A DNA stretch of 35,286 bases, from the NCBI GenBank assembly GCA_039033415.1, contig JBCCCR010000046.1, positions 1 to 35,286 of the forward strand, in the 5' to 3' direction. This DNA is from Pseudomonadota bacterium (GTDB taxonomy: Bacteria; Pseudomonadota; Gammaproteobacteria; Xanthomonadales; SZUA-38). The notes beneath the pieces are model-generated. The model saw only the letters and a program-made list of their open reading frames with translations. It was not told the DNA's origin and did not search any database. Of the stretch, positions 1 through 7,824 are shown one piece after another (position 1 is the first letter of the stretch; each line of letters begins with the position of its first letter). A program made the translations under genes and the position numbers.

Positions 1-12
1 CGTTGCGTTTCA

Positions 13-110
13 GAGCCCCGTTGGGCGCCAAGAACAAGGCGCATCGCGCCGGCAATGGCCGTAGCCCTTGGCAAGCGATGCAACGCGGTTATTGGCGCCC
101 AAGGGGGCTC
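13..110. repeat. Long imperfect inverted repeat A
   Basis: The left arm at 13-31 and the right arm at 92-110 are complementary over 19 positions with one mismatch (position 20 against 103). A smaller inner stem pairs GCATCGC (41-47) with GCGATGC (75-81). As RNA this would form a long stem with a branched apex. The neighbouring repeat B has a similar build, which argues for a designed element (structured RNA or dispersed palindromic repeat) over chance. I do not recognise the family. Confidence 0.6.
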
Positions 111-121
111 CCTTCGGGCGC

Positions 122-210
122 GTCCCACAAGGCCTGGAGCGGCGTTGCGAACCTTGGCCAGGGAACCACCCTGGCCGGCGGCTCGCGCCTAACTCCAGGG
201 CCTTGTGGAC
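122..210. repeat. Long imperfect inverted repeat B with inner hairpin
   Basis: The outer arms 122-139 and 193-210 pair along their length apart from one bulged base on each side. Nested inside is a perfect 8-bp hairpin, GGCCAGGG (156-163), loop AACCA, CCCTGGCC (169-176). No coding frame explains this structure. It sits only 12 bases from repeat A and 60 bases before the terminator at 271, so A, B and the terminator could be one transcribed unit of about 290 bases. Confidence 0.6.
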
Positions 211-270
211 ACGCGCTGAAATACAACGAACTTTCCAAACAGGACACTTGCCGGTTGTCAGATTGATCCG

Positions 271-296
271 GGCCCGCCGTCAAGCGGGCCTTTTTT
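271..296 (+). terminator. Intrinsic terminator
   Basis: A perfect 7-bp GC stem, GGCCCGC (271-277) with GCGGGCC (284-290), closes a 6-base loop and is followed directly by six T (291-296). It ends a plus-strand transcript before aspS, either an upstream gene outside the window or an RNA covering the palindromes. Confidence 0.85.
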
Positions 297-375
297 GTCG
301 GGAGCGGACCTGGCGATCCACGTCATCACCGGTCGCCGAACGCCATGGCCCGAGGGGCCTTCAGGGAGCAGCAAC

Positions 376-2148
376 ATGCGCAGCCACTACTGCGGCGAGA
401 TAAACGAACAGCACGGCGACGCTGAAGTCACGCTGTGCGGCTGGGCCGACACCCGCCGCGATCACGGCGGCATTATTTTTGTCGACCTGCGGGACCACAC
501 CGGCAAAGTGCAGGTGGTGATCAACCCCGAGGACACAACGGCGTTTGCGGCGGCTCACCAGATTCGCAACGAGTTCTGCCTGAAGATCAGCGGGCGCATC
601 CGCCTGCGGCCTGAGGGGATGATCAACGAGGAGCTGGCCACCGGAAAGATTGAAGTGGTGGCAGGCAGCGTGGAGGTGCTCAACCCGTCAGCGCCGCTGC
701 CGTTCCAGCTGGATGAGACCGCCGGCGAGGAAATTCGCCTGAAGCATCGCTACCTCGATCTGCGCCGCGAGCCCATGCAGCACGCCATTCGGACGCGCAA
801 TGCCTTGACAGGGGCGATTCGGCGCCACCTCGACGCCAAGCAGTTTCTGGACATCGAAACCCCGATTCTGACGAAGGCCACGCCGGAGGGCGCGCGTGAC
901 TATCTCGTGCCGAGCCGGGTGAATCACGGCGCCTTCTATGCGCTGCCGCAGTCGCCCCAAATCTTCAAGCAGCTGCTGATGATGTCGGGTATGGATCGCT
1001 ACTACCAGATCGCACGCTGTTTCCGGGACGAAGATCTGCGCGCCGATCGCCAGCCGGAGTTTACCCAGCTGGATATCGAAATGGCGTTTGTCGAGCGCGA
1101 GGACGTGCTCCGGCTCGCTGAGGGTCTGGTCCGCGACGTATTCCGCGAGGTGCTGGACGTTGAGCTGGCGGATCCGTTTCCCCGGATGAGCTATGAAGAG
1201 GCCATGCGGCGCTACGGTTCGGACAAGCCGGACCTGCGCAACCCGCTGGAGCTGAAGGACATCGCCGAGCATGTCGCCCACGTTGACTTCAAGGTGTTTG
1301 CGGGTCCCGCCAATGATCCGGAGGGTCGGGTGGTGGTCCTGCGGGCGCCGGGTGGCGGTTCGCTGACACGCAAGCAGATCGACGGTTACGGCGATTATGT
1401 GGCCAACCACGGCGCGCGCGGGCTCGCGTGGATTAAAGTCAACGATCGGGAGGCCGGCGCTGACGGGCTCCAATCGCCGATCGTGAAGTTTCTGGATCAG
1501 CGTGCCCTCGACGGCATTCTAAAAACCAGCGGCGCGGAGAACGGCGATCTGATCTTCTTTGGGGCCGGCGATGCGCAGACGGTCTCGGAGTTCATGGGCG
1601 CGCTGCGCAATCGACTGGGTCGCGACCTCAGCCTCCTGGACGACACCTGGCAGCCGCTGTGGGTGCTCGAATTTCCGATGTTCGAATGGGATGACGCGAG
1701 CCATCGCTGGTTTTCCATGCACCATCCCTTTACCGCGCCGGTGAGCGATGACCCGGCGGAGGTTGCCGCCAATCCGAAGGTGGCCTTGTCCAAGGGCTAT
1801 GACATGGTGCTGAACGGCGCTGAGGTCGGCGGTGGCTCGATTCGTATCCACAGCGGCCGCATGCAGAGCGCCATTTTTGAGATGCTGGGCATCGGTGAAG
1901 AAGAGGCTAAGGAGAAGTTTGGATTCCTGCTGGAGGCGCTCCGCTACGGCTGCCCGCCGCATGGGGGTATCGCCTTCGGGGTGGATCGGTTGGCGGCGCT
2001 GATGGTGGGAAGCGAATCCATCCGCGACGTCATCCCGTTCCCAAAAACCACGTCAGCATCGGACATGATGACCGAAGCCCCGTCTGACGTGAGCCTGGAA
2101 CAGCTGCGCGAGCTGAGCATCAACGTCATCAAGAAACCCGGTAACTAA
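376..2148 (+). CDS. aspS: Aspartate--tRNA ligase, probably non-discriminating
   Basis: Class II aminoacyl-tRNA synthetase that charges tRNA with aspartate in the cytoplasm. At 590 residues it equals the E. coli enzyme in length. The N-terminal OB-fold anticodon-binding domain (about 1-105) is followed by class II motif 2 (FRDEDLRADRQPEF from residue 216), the bacterial GAD insertion, and motif 3 (GIAFGVDRL, with R538). The ATG at 376 is preferred over earlier in-frame codons because it gives the family N-terminus MRSHYCG and follows AGGGAG. Residues H30 (in RRDHGG) and G81 (in RPEG) match the non-discriminating type, which also aspartylates tRNA-Asn, instead of the Leu/Lys pattern of E. coli. 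It appears to be monocistronic here. Confidence 0.97.
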   Translation: MRSHYCGEINEQHGDAEVTLCGWADTRRDHGGIIFVDLRDHTGKVQVVINPEDTTAFAAAHQIRNEFCLKISGRIRLRPEGMINEELATGKIEVVAGSVEVLNPSAPLPFQLDETAGEEIRLKHRYLDLRREPMQHAIRTRNALTGAIRRHLDAKQFLDIETPILTKATPEGARDYLVPSRVNHGAFYALPQSPQIFKQLLMMSGMDRYYQIARCFRDEDLRADRQPEFTQLDIEMAFVEREDVLRLAEGLVRDVFREVLDVELADPFPRMSYEEAMRRYGSDKPDLRNPLELKDIAEHVAHVDFKVFAGPANDPEGRVVVLRAPGGGSLTRKQIDGYGDYVANHGARGLAWIKVNDREAGADGLQSPIVKFLDQRALDGILKTSGAENGDLIFFGAGDAQTVSEFMGALRNRLGRDLSLLDDTWQPLWVLEFPMFEWDDASHRWFSMHHPFTAPVSDDPAEVAANPKVALSKGYDMVLNGAEVGGGSIRIHSGRMQSAIFEMLGIGEEEAKEKFGFLLEALRYGCPPHGGIAFGVDRLAALMVGSESIRDVIPFPKTTSASDMMTEAPSDVSLEQLRELSINVIKKPGN

Positions 2149-2204
2149 CGCCGGCGGCGATCGGCCGCGGACTCGCGACGCGTAACGCACACTCGTGGGT
2201 CGTC

Positions 2205-2238
2205 AGACCAATTAGTTTCAATTGTAACTAATTGGTCT
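2205..2238. promoter_or_regulatory. 34-bp palindromic operator overlapping the hpd promoter
   Basis: The 13-base arm AGACCAATTAGTT (2205-2217) is exactly repeated in reverse complement at 2226-2238, and the centre (2218-2225) is itself nearly palindromic around CAATTG. Only one base pair of 17 fails to match. The site covers the predicted -35 element and spacer of the hpd promoter, the position expected for a repressor. Long AT-rich palindromes of this kind are typical of MarR-family operators. That family assignment is inference, and no regulator gene is adjacent. Confidence 0.7.
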
Positions 2239-2250
2239 GCGCAGTATACT
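2222..2250 (+). promoter_or_regulatory. Predicted sigma-70 promoter of hpd
   Basis: TTGTAA (2222-2227) lies 17 bases before TATACT (2245-2250). The -35 box is inside the 34-bp palindrome, so binding there should block RNA polymerase. Transcription would begin near 2257, leaving a leader of about 24 bases with GGAG at 2270-2273 before the hpd start codon. Confidence 0.6.
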
Positions 2251-2280
2251 CAACGCCCTTGAGTGCTCCGGAGCGGCCCC

Positions 2281-3354
2281 ATGGCTGATCTTTTCGACAA
2301 TCCCACCGGTCTAGACGGTTTTGAGTTTGTGGAGTTTTCCGCCCCGGAAAAGGGCGTGCTTGAGCCGGTCTTTAAGCTGCTCGGCTTCAGCCATGTCGCC
2401 GACCATCGCTCGAAAGACGTCCAGCTTTGGCGCCAGGGTGACGTCAACTTCATTGCCAACTATCAGCCGGGCAGCCCCGCCGCCTACTTCGCCGAGGAGC
2501 ACGGACCCTGCGCCTGCGGGCTCGCGTTTCGGGTTCAGGACGCGCATGCCGCTTATGAACACGTCCTGGCCCAAGGCGCTCAGCCGCTGGACATCCCTAC
2601 GGGTCCGATGGAGCTTCGGCTGCCCGCCATCCGGGGCATCGGGGGCGCAGCGCTTTATCTGGTGGACCGGTACGCGCCGGGCCAGACGATTTACGACATC
2701 GATTTTCAGTACCGCGAAGGGGTCGATAAAAATCCCGGCGGGGTTGGACTCAAGGTGATCGATCACCTGACTCACAACGTCTATCGCGGGCGCATGGACT
2801 ACTGGGCCAACTACTATGAGCGCCTGTTTAACTTTCGCGAAATCCGTTTTTTCGATATCAAAGGGGAATACACGGGGCTGGCGTCTCGCGCGATGTCGGC
2901 CCCCGACGGGCTGATCCGGATACCGCTCAATGAAGAGGCGGCGGGCGGCAACGGCCAGATCGATGAGTACCTGATCCGCTATAACGGTGAGGGTATCCAG
3001 CACATCGCCTTCCACTGTGACAACCTGCTGGCCACCTGGGATCGGCTCAAGGAACGTGGCCTGCCGTTCATGACCGCGCCGCCGGCCGCCTACTACGAGA
3101 TGCTGGAGGAACGGTTGCCCGGCCACGGGGAGCCGACGGGCGAACTGCAGCAGCGAGGCATTCTGCTCGACGGCTCAACCGAAGAGGGCGATCCCCGCCT
3201 GCTGCTGCAGATCTTCTCGGAAAATCAGATCGGCCCGATCTTTTTTGAGTTCATCCAGCGCAAGCGAGACGAGGGGTTTGGCGAGGGCAATTTCAAAGCC
3301 CTGTTCGAATCGATCGAGCGCGACCAGGTCGCCCGCGGGGTGCTCGAGACCTGA
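2281..3354 (+). CDS. hpd: 4-hydroxyphenylpyruvate dioxygenase
   Basis: Fe(II) enzyme of tyrosine and phenylalanine catabolism that converts 4-hydroxyphenylpyruvate and O2 to homogentisate and CO2 in the cytoplasm. The 357-residue protein has the two-domain vicinal-oxygen-chelate build. The metal ligands are in place: H162 (in DHLTHNV), H241 (in IQHIAF) and E323 (in FFEFIQRK), each one residue off the Pseudomonas fluorescens numbering 161/240/322. The C-terminal helix ending [14 protein letters not shown] is typical. A GTG at 2263 is in frame, but the ATG at 2281 has GGAG seven bases upstream and gives the usual length. The downstream homogentisate genes are not in the window, so hpd stands alone under its palindromic promoter. 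Confidence 0.96.
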   Translation: MADLFDNPTGLDGFEFVEFSAPEKGVLEPVFKLLGFSHVADHRSKDVQLWRQGDVNFIANYQPGSPAAYFAEEHGPCACGLAFRVQDAHAAYEHVLAQGAQPLDIPTGPMELRLPAIRGIGGAALYLVDRYAPGQTIYDIDFQYREGVDKNPGGVGLKVIDHLTHNVYRGRMDYWANYYERLFNFREIRFFDIKGEYTGLASRAMSAPDGLIRIPLNEEAAGGNGQIDEYLIRYNGEGIQHIAFHCDNLLATWDRLKERGLPFMTAPPAAYYEMLEERLPGHGEPTGELQQRGILLDGSTEEGDPRLLLQIFSENQIGPIFFEFIQRKRDEGFGEGNFKALFESIERDQVARGVLET

Positions 3355-3380
3355 CCGGGCACGCTACCGGCAGGGGCCAG

Positions 3381-4175
3381 TCAGGCCTGGGCCGGCATCG
3401 CTTCAGTCTGGTCGACAGTTCCGGGGTGTTCAACCTGCAGGTAGCGCCGCAGCCAGTGAACGCCGAGATAAAAAGGCCCGGTATCGAGGAGAGCCACCAC
3501 CATCTTGAATAGGTAGTTGCTGCCGATCAGGACGGCCATCTGCTTCAGCGTGATGGTCCCGGCCAGGTAGGCCGCGCCGAAGGTCACGGTGACCACCATG
3601 GTGGCGTCGACCATCTGGCTCACCAGCGTACTCAGGTTGTTACGCAGCCACAGGTGCTTGCCTCGCGTCAGCCGTTTCCAGAAATGAAACAGCTGCACGT
3701 CCACATACTGCGCCGCCAGATAAGCCATCATTGAGGCAAATACCGCGCCTGCGGTGAGGGAGTAGATCAGCTGAAAGAGCTCGATGCTGCCGCTGACGGG
3801 GTCACCGTTGGGCAGGCTGATGTCTTCCGCCAGCTTCAACACCTGCCAGGGTGGCTGGGTGGCGGGGTCGACCGAGGGCAGCAGCTGGCCGAGGTAGAGA
3901 CAGCCCAGGATAAATACGTTCAGGCCGAGGCCGACCGTGACAAGAAAGTTAGCCCGTCGTCGGCCGTAAAGCTCGCAGATCAGGTCGGTGCACAGAAAGG
4001 TGATGGGATAGGGCAGCACGCCAACCGCCAGGGCCATGGGGCCAAGCTGAATAAAGCGCGAGATGCCCACGACGTTGAGCAGCGTCATCGCGCAGAGGAA
4101 GATGCCGGCGAGCACCAGAAATACCCGCTCCCGGCGCTCCCTCAGCACCGCTTCGGTCAGGACGGCCTGACTCAA
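3381..4175 (-). CDS. yhhQ: VUT/YhhQ-family queuosine-precursor transporter
   Basis: Inner-membrane protein of the VUT (DUF165) family. E. coli YhhQ of this family imports queuosine precursors (preQ0/preQ1). The 264 residues contain about six hydrophobic segments. The family signature is visible around residues 52-75 (PITFLCTDLICELYGRRRA), with the polar TDL and YG positions characteristic of YhhQ. The start is a TTG whose bases overlap the stop codon of the upstream dehydrogenase (TTGA), so translation is probably coupled. A later ATG would remove the first membrane helix. It is the last gene of a three-gene minus-strand operon with a pterin-synthase-family protein, so its cargo may be a pterin or deazapurine. 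Cargo is inference. Confidence 0.85.
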   Translation of the reverse strand: MSQAVLTEAVLRERRERVFLVLAGIFLCAMTLLNVVGISRFIQLGPMALAVGVLPYPITFLCTDLICELYGRRRANFLVTVGLGLNVFILGCLYLGQLLPSVDPATQPPWQVLKLAEDISLPNGDPVSGSIELFQLIYSLTAGAVFASMMAYLAAQYVDVQLFHFWKRLTRGKHLWLRNNLSTLVSQMVDATMVVTVTFGAAYLAGTITLKQMAVLIGSNYLFKMVVALLDTGPFYLGVHWLRRYLQVEHPGTVDQTEAMPAQA

Positions 4176-4879
4176 CGCTCAAGCTGTCCGAGATTGGCGT
4201 GCAGTACCGCCCCGTTGATGACCGGCGAGTGCGCGGCAAACCAGATCGTCTGAGCCATTTCCTCGGGTTCGATCAGTCGCCCCATCGTCACGTTGCCGGC
4301 CAGCGAGGCGAGGATGTCGTTGTCGTTGCCAACATGTGACCGCAGCATCGCCGTATCGGTGAAGCCGGGGCAAACACAGGTTGTGTGGATGCCGCTGCCG
4401 GCCAGATCCTGGCAGGTGCTGCGCATCAGGCCGATCTGCGCGTGCTTGGCGGTGACGTAGGAAGCCGCGCCGGCGACCGCCTTTTCGCCGAGGGTTGAGC
4501 CGACGTAGATCACCGAGGAACCCTCTTGCATGTGAGGGAACACCAGCTGGTTGAGCTGGCTCGCGGCGATCACGTTGACCTGCAGGGAGCTGGCCAGGGC
4601 GTCAGCCGTGACCTCACGCACGTTGTCTTTCAGCAGCAGCCCGGCGCAGTGGACCAGGCAGATAGGCCCGCCAGCCTGGCTGAGCAGCGGTTCAAGCGCC
4701 GGTGCTGCGGCGTCGGGCCAGGCGGGGTCGGACAAGTCGGTGCTTATATGGGTAGCGCCCGGGACGTCACAGCCGGAGCGAGACAGATTCACGACCAGCC
4801 AGCCGTTGCCGGCAAAGTGGGCTGCGGTCGCATGGCCGATGCCGGCGCTGGCCCCGGTGATCACCAGCACGCCGCTCAT
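4172..4879 (-). CDS. Short-chain dehydrogenase/reductase in pterin operon
   Basis: Classical SDR oxidoreductase of 235 residues. The nucleotide-binding TGASAGIG motif is at residues 8-15, VHCAG at 76-80 replaces the usual NNAG, N102 is present, and the catalytic triad is S128, Y141 and K145 (YVTAK). The ATG at 4879 overlaps the stop codon of the upstream COG0720 gene as ATGA, and its own stop overlaps the start of the yhhQ-like gene. This context suggests reduction of a pterin carbonyl or ring, analogous to sepiapterin reductase or FolM. However, the arginine of the TGxxxRxG motif seen in PTR1/FolM-type pteridine reductases is absent (AGIG instead). Substrate is unknown. Confidence 0.85.
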   Translation of the reverse strand: MSGVLVITGASAGIGHATAAHFAGNGWLVVNLSRSGCDVPGATHISTDLSDPAWPDAAAPALEPLLSQAGGPICLVHCAGLLLKDNVREVTADALASSLQVNVIAASQLNQLVFPHMQEGSSVIYVGSTLGEKAVAGAASYVTAKHAQIGLMRSTCQDLAGSGIHTTCVCPGFTDTAMLRSHVGNDNDILASLAGNVTMGRLIEPEEMAQTIWFAAHSPVINGAVLHANLGQLER

Positions 4880-5367
4880 GCTGCCGCCTCCCAGCGGCTG
4901 GCGGCCCATTGCTGCGTGCCCGAGGAAACGCGGACCTCCAGCGAGGTGAGCGGCGCACCCTCAAGCTTCGGATGCGCGCGCACCCGGGCGAGCAGCATGA
5001 CCGCCATCTCCTCGATGGTGATGTTGCGCAGCGGGAGCACCTGCGTGTCTTTCTTCAGGAACAGCATCACGTCCTCATCATGCTGGACCCGATAATAATC
5101 TCCGTCGTCCTCGATCGTCAGGTGCGGCGACTGTTCGGGCAGCAGCATGTACTCGTCGAGCTTATTGCACTCGTCCAGGAGCAGGTCTTTCACGATTTTG
5201 TAGTTGAAGCTCAGGCCGTCCTCGCCGATCGGTGCCGTCAGTTCGGCGGCGACCCGATAACCATGGCCATGCAGGCGCTCGCGGCTCGTCGCCGAAAAAA
5301 TGGTGAAATGTGCAGCGGCGAAGTTGAGGTAATCCTTCGCAACGGTAATGGTGGTCAGGTTTGTCAT
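4876..5367 (-). CDS. 6-pyruvoyltetrahydropterin synthase/QueD (COG0720) family protein with E-x2-HGH motif
   Basis: Member of the T-fold family that acts on dihydroneopterin triphosphate. The 163-residue protein keeps the three zinc ligands H20, H33 and H35 (AAHF and HGH) and the later TxEE motif (NITIEE). The cysteine that defines QueD (C-x3-HGH) and the tetrahydrobiopterin synthases (C-x5-HGH) is missing. Instead E30 stands two residues before HGH, the E-x2-HGH pattern described for PTPS-III enzymes, which release 6-hydroxymethyldihydropterin and can bypass FolB. The only cysteine, C67, lies elsewhere. The ATG at 5367 is the only start giving the family N-terminus. It heads an operon with an SDR and a VUT transporter. 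QueD annotation by automated pipelines is likely and doubtful. Confidence 0.85.
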   Translation of the reverse strand: MTNLTTITVAKDYLNFAAAHFTIFSATSRERLHGHGYRVAAELTAPIGEDGLSFNYKIVKDLLLDECNKLDEYMLLPEQSPHLTIEDDGDYYRVQHDEDVMLFLKKDTQVLPLRNITIEEMAVMLLARVRAHPKLEGAPLTSLEVRVSSGTQQWAASRWEAAA

Positions 5368-5462
5368 CGCGGCATTGTAGCGGCTAAAGATGTCGTCAAC
5401 TTGTGTAGCATTCGGCCATTGGCCATGATCGCCCGCTCGGATCGGGTGAAAGGAATTTAACT

Positions 5463-6143
5463 TTGGAATTAACCGAAGCGGTACGCAGCCGCTACTCGGC
5501 TCGCGCATTTCTCCCCAAAGAGGTCTCCGAGACGACGGTGCGGCGCGTGTTGGACCGCGCTGCGCAGGCACCTTCGGGTGGCAATCTGCAGCCCTGGCAC
5601 GTCTACGCGCTCGGTGGTGCCGCGCTGCAAGAACTGCTCCGGGAGGTCGCGACCCGGCTGCCGGGCAATCCGCGTGGTGAGCCGGCGGAGTATGACGTCT
5701 ATCCAACCTCCCTCAAGGAGCCCTATCGAACCCGGCGGTATCGCTGTGGCGAGGACCTCTATGCATCGATCGAGATACCGCGTGACGATAAGCTGGGGCG
5801 CCTGCGCCAGTTTGCGAAGAATCTGACGTGCTTCGGCGCCCCGGTCTGTCTTTTTTTTGCGATCGATCGGACGATGGGGCGCAACCAGTGGGCGCATCTC
5901 GGCATGTTTATGCAGACCGTGATGCTGCTGGCCCGCGAGGAAGGGCTCCACACCTGTGCCCAGGAAGCGTGGTCCGCCTGGCACGAAACGGTCAGCCGCC
6001 ACGTGAGTTTGCCCGAAGAGCTGATGCTCTACTGCGGCATGGCGCTGGGTTATGCCGATGAGCAGGCCCCGATCAACCGCTGGCGCACGGAGCGCGCGCC
6101 GCGCGACGAGTGGTGCACGCTGCGGGGCTTTGGGACGGGCTGA
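5463..6143 (+). CDS. Nitroreductase-family FMN oxidoreductase
   Basis: FMN-dependent NAD(P)H oxidoreductase of the nitroreductase superfamily, 226 residues. The N-terminal phosphate-binding motif RSRYSARAF (residues 8-16) and the APSGGNLQPW segment (about 36-45) bind FMN in this family. The C-terminal part has the typical GMALGYAD stretch. Natural substrates of such proteins are usually unknown; the family reduces nitroaromatics and quinones. The start is TTG at 5463, supported by AAAGGAA at 5449-5455 seven bases upstream and by absence of a better codon before the conserved N-terminus. It is transcribed divergently from the pterin operon across a 95-base gap. Confidence 0.88.
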   Translation: MELTEAVRSRYSARAFLPKEVSETTVRRVLDRAAQAPSGGNLQPWHVYALGGAALQELLREVATRLPGNPRGEPAEYDVYPTSLKEPYRTRRYRCGEDLYASIEIPRDDKLGRLRQFAKNLTCFGAPVCLFFAIDRTMGRNQWAHLGMFMQTVMLLAREEGLHTCAQEAWSAWHETVSRHVSLPEELMLYCGMALGYADEQAPINRWRTERAPRDEWCTLRGFGTG

Positions 6144-6267
6144 CATACCGATATTCACCCCAGGTATTTGCAATCGCTGACGCCGACGTGTACTAAACAC
6201 CCGGCGGCTGACTAAGGCGGCGCGGCAACACAACGCGGCCTCCGACACGAACACAACAGGACAACCG

Positions 6268-7812
6268 ATGAAGATAGGCGTACCGAAAGAGACTTATGCC
6301 GGCGAGCTGCGGGCGGCGGTAACCCCGGAAGTGGTTACGCAGCTCCTCAAGCTGGGCTTTGAGGTCATGATCGAGGCGGGTGCCGGCGAGGCGGCCAGCT
6401 TCAGTGATGACGCCTACACCGATGCCGGCGCCGGCGTCGCCGCTAACGCGGAGTCGTTGTTTGGCGAAGCCGACATCGTTCTGAAGGTTCGCGGGCCGGA
6501 CGGCGGTGAGATCGAGCTTCTGCGAGAGGGTCAAACGCTGATCTGCTTCCTGTATCCGGCCCAGAACGAAGCGCTGCTGAAGACCCTGGCAGAAAAGGGG
6601 ATCAACACGCTTGCCATGGACAGCGTGCCGAGAATCTCCCGGGCGCAGAAAATGGATGCGCTCAGCTCGATGGCCAACATCGCCGGCTACCGGGCGGTGG
6701 TGGAGGCGGCCCAGCACTTCGGGCGGTTTTTTACGGGTCAGATCACCGCGGCGGGCAAGGTCCCGCCGGCCAAGGTGCTGGTGATCGGCGCCGGCGTCGC
6801 CGGTCTCGCGGCCATCGGCGCGGCCAAGAGTATGGGCGCCATCGTCCGCGCCTTCGACACCCGCCCGGAGGTTAAGGAGCAGGTTGAAAGTATGGACGCC
6901 GAATTCCTCATGCTCGAGTTTGAGGATGACGAAGACGGTGCCGGCGAGGGCGGTTACGCCAAGGTGATGAGCGACGCCTTCATCGCTGCGGAGATGGCGC
7001 TGTTTGCCGAGCAGGCTGAAGAGGTCGACATCATCATCACCACCGCGCTGATCCCGGGTAAGCCAGCGCCCAAGCTGATCACGGCCGAGATGGTGCAGTC
7101 GATGCGGGACGGCAGCGTCGTAGTGGATCTGGCGGCTGAACAGGGCGGTAACTGTGAGCTCACCGAACCGGGGAAGGTGGTCGAAAAGGAGGGAGTCCAC
7201 CTGATCGGCTACACCGACTTGCCGAGCCGTCTGGCCGCCCAGTCCAGCCAGCTCTACGGGACTAATCTCAGGCACCTCCTGACCGACATGTGTCCGGAGA
7301 AAGATGGCCAGCTCGTGATCGACATGGAGGACGAGGTCGTGCGCGGCGCCACGGTCACGAATGACGGGGAGATCACCTGGCCGCCGCCACCGCCGAGGCT
7401 GTCGGCGGCTCCGGCTGCCAAGGCGCCTCCGCCGCCACCCCCGGCTGAACCTGAGCCGGAGGCACCGCCCAGCGTCTGGGGGCCAATTCTGACGCTGGGT
7501 ATCGGCGGGCTCGCGCTGTTCGGTCTTGGCGCTGTTGCGCCGCCGTCATTCATGGCGCACTTCACGGTGTTTGTGCTGGCCTGCTTTGTTGGATACATGG
7601 TGATCTGGAATGTATCGCCGGCGCTGCACACGCCCCTGATGAGCGTCACCAACGCCATCAGCTCGATCATCATAATCGGTGCCCTGCTGCAGATCTCGTC
7701 TGCCGACTCTGTCATCAAGTGGGTTGCCGTGATCACCGTCCTCATCACCAGCATCAACATCGTCGGCGGCTTTGCCGTCACGAGACGCATGCTCGAAATG
7801 TTCCGCAAGTAA
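6268..7812 (+). CDS. pntA: NAD(P) transhydrogenase subunit alpha
   Basis: Alpha subunit of the proton-translocating transhydrogenase, which uses the proton gradient to drive hydride transfer from NADH to NADP+ in the inner membrane. The 514 residues match the E. coli-type fused subunit (510). The cytoplasmic NAD-binding domain I opens with MKIGVPKET and carries GAGVAGLAA at about 174-182. A proline-rich linker (about 372-408) follows, and then four membrane helices ending near residue 510. The linker is unusually rich in runs of proline. pntB follows 12 bases later, so the two are one operon. A weak promoter (TTGCAA at 6168, TACTAA at 6191, 17-base spacing) could serve it. Confidence 0.96.
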   Translation: MKIGVPKETYAGELRAAVTPEVVTQLLKLGFEVMIEAGAGEAASFSDDAYTDAGAGVAANAESLFGEADIVLKVRGPDGGEIELLREGQTLICFLYPAQNEALLKTLAEKGINTLAMDSVPRISRAQKMDALSSMANIAGYRAVVEAAQHFGRFFTGQITAAGKVPPAKVLVIGAGVAGLAAIGAAKSMGAIVRAFDTRPEVKEQVESMDAEFLMLEFEDDEDGAGEGGYAKVMSDAFIAAEMALFAEQAEEVDIIITTALIPGKPAPKLITAEMVQSMRDGSVVVDLAAEQGGNCELTEPGKVVEKEGVHLIGYTDLPSRLAAQSSQLYGTNLRHLLTDMCPEKDGQLVIDMEDEVVRGATVTNDGEITWPPPPPRLSAAPAAKAPPPPPPAEPEPEAPPSVWGPILTLGIGGLALFGLGAVAPPSFMAHFTVFVLACFVGYMVIWNVSPALHTPLMSVTNAISSIIIIGALLQISSADSVIKWVAVITVLITSINIVGGFAVTRRMLEMFRK

Positions 7813-7824
7813 GGCGCCAGGATC

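Larger units (their letters stand above)
1..375. other. Gene-free leader region upstream of aspS
   Basis: No convincing coding sequence lies here. Short open frames exist but have no recognisable domain and run through palindromic DNA. The stretch holds two adjacent long imperfect inverted repeats (13-110 and 122-210), a spacer with no structure I can support (211-270), and an intrinsic terminator (271-296). The remaining 80 bases before aspS show no clear promoter. The terminator probably ends a transcript arriving from outside the window or a non-coding RNA made from the palindromic block. Confidence 0.6.

Noticed and set aside
3-403. Short plus-strand open frames upstream of aspS
   Set aside because: They run through palindromic DNA, have no recognisable domain, and the longest also runs past the terminator at 271-296 into the aspS start. 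Palindromic GC-rich DNA easily gives open frames.
688-1473. 261-codon minus-strand frame inside aspS
   Set aside because: It is a shadow of a highly conserved gene with intact motifs.
4876-5367. Annotation as QueD (6-carboxytetrahydropterin synthase)
   Set aside because: The cysteine of C-x3-HGH is missing and E30 gives E-x2-HGH. A QueD function would need independent evidence.
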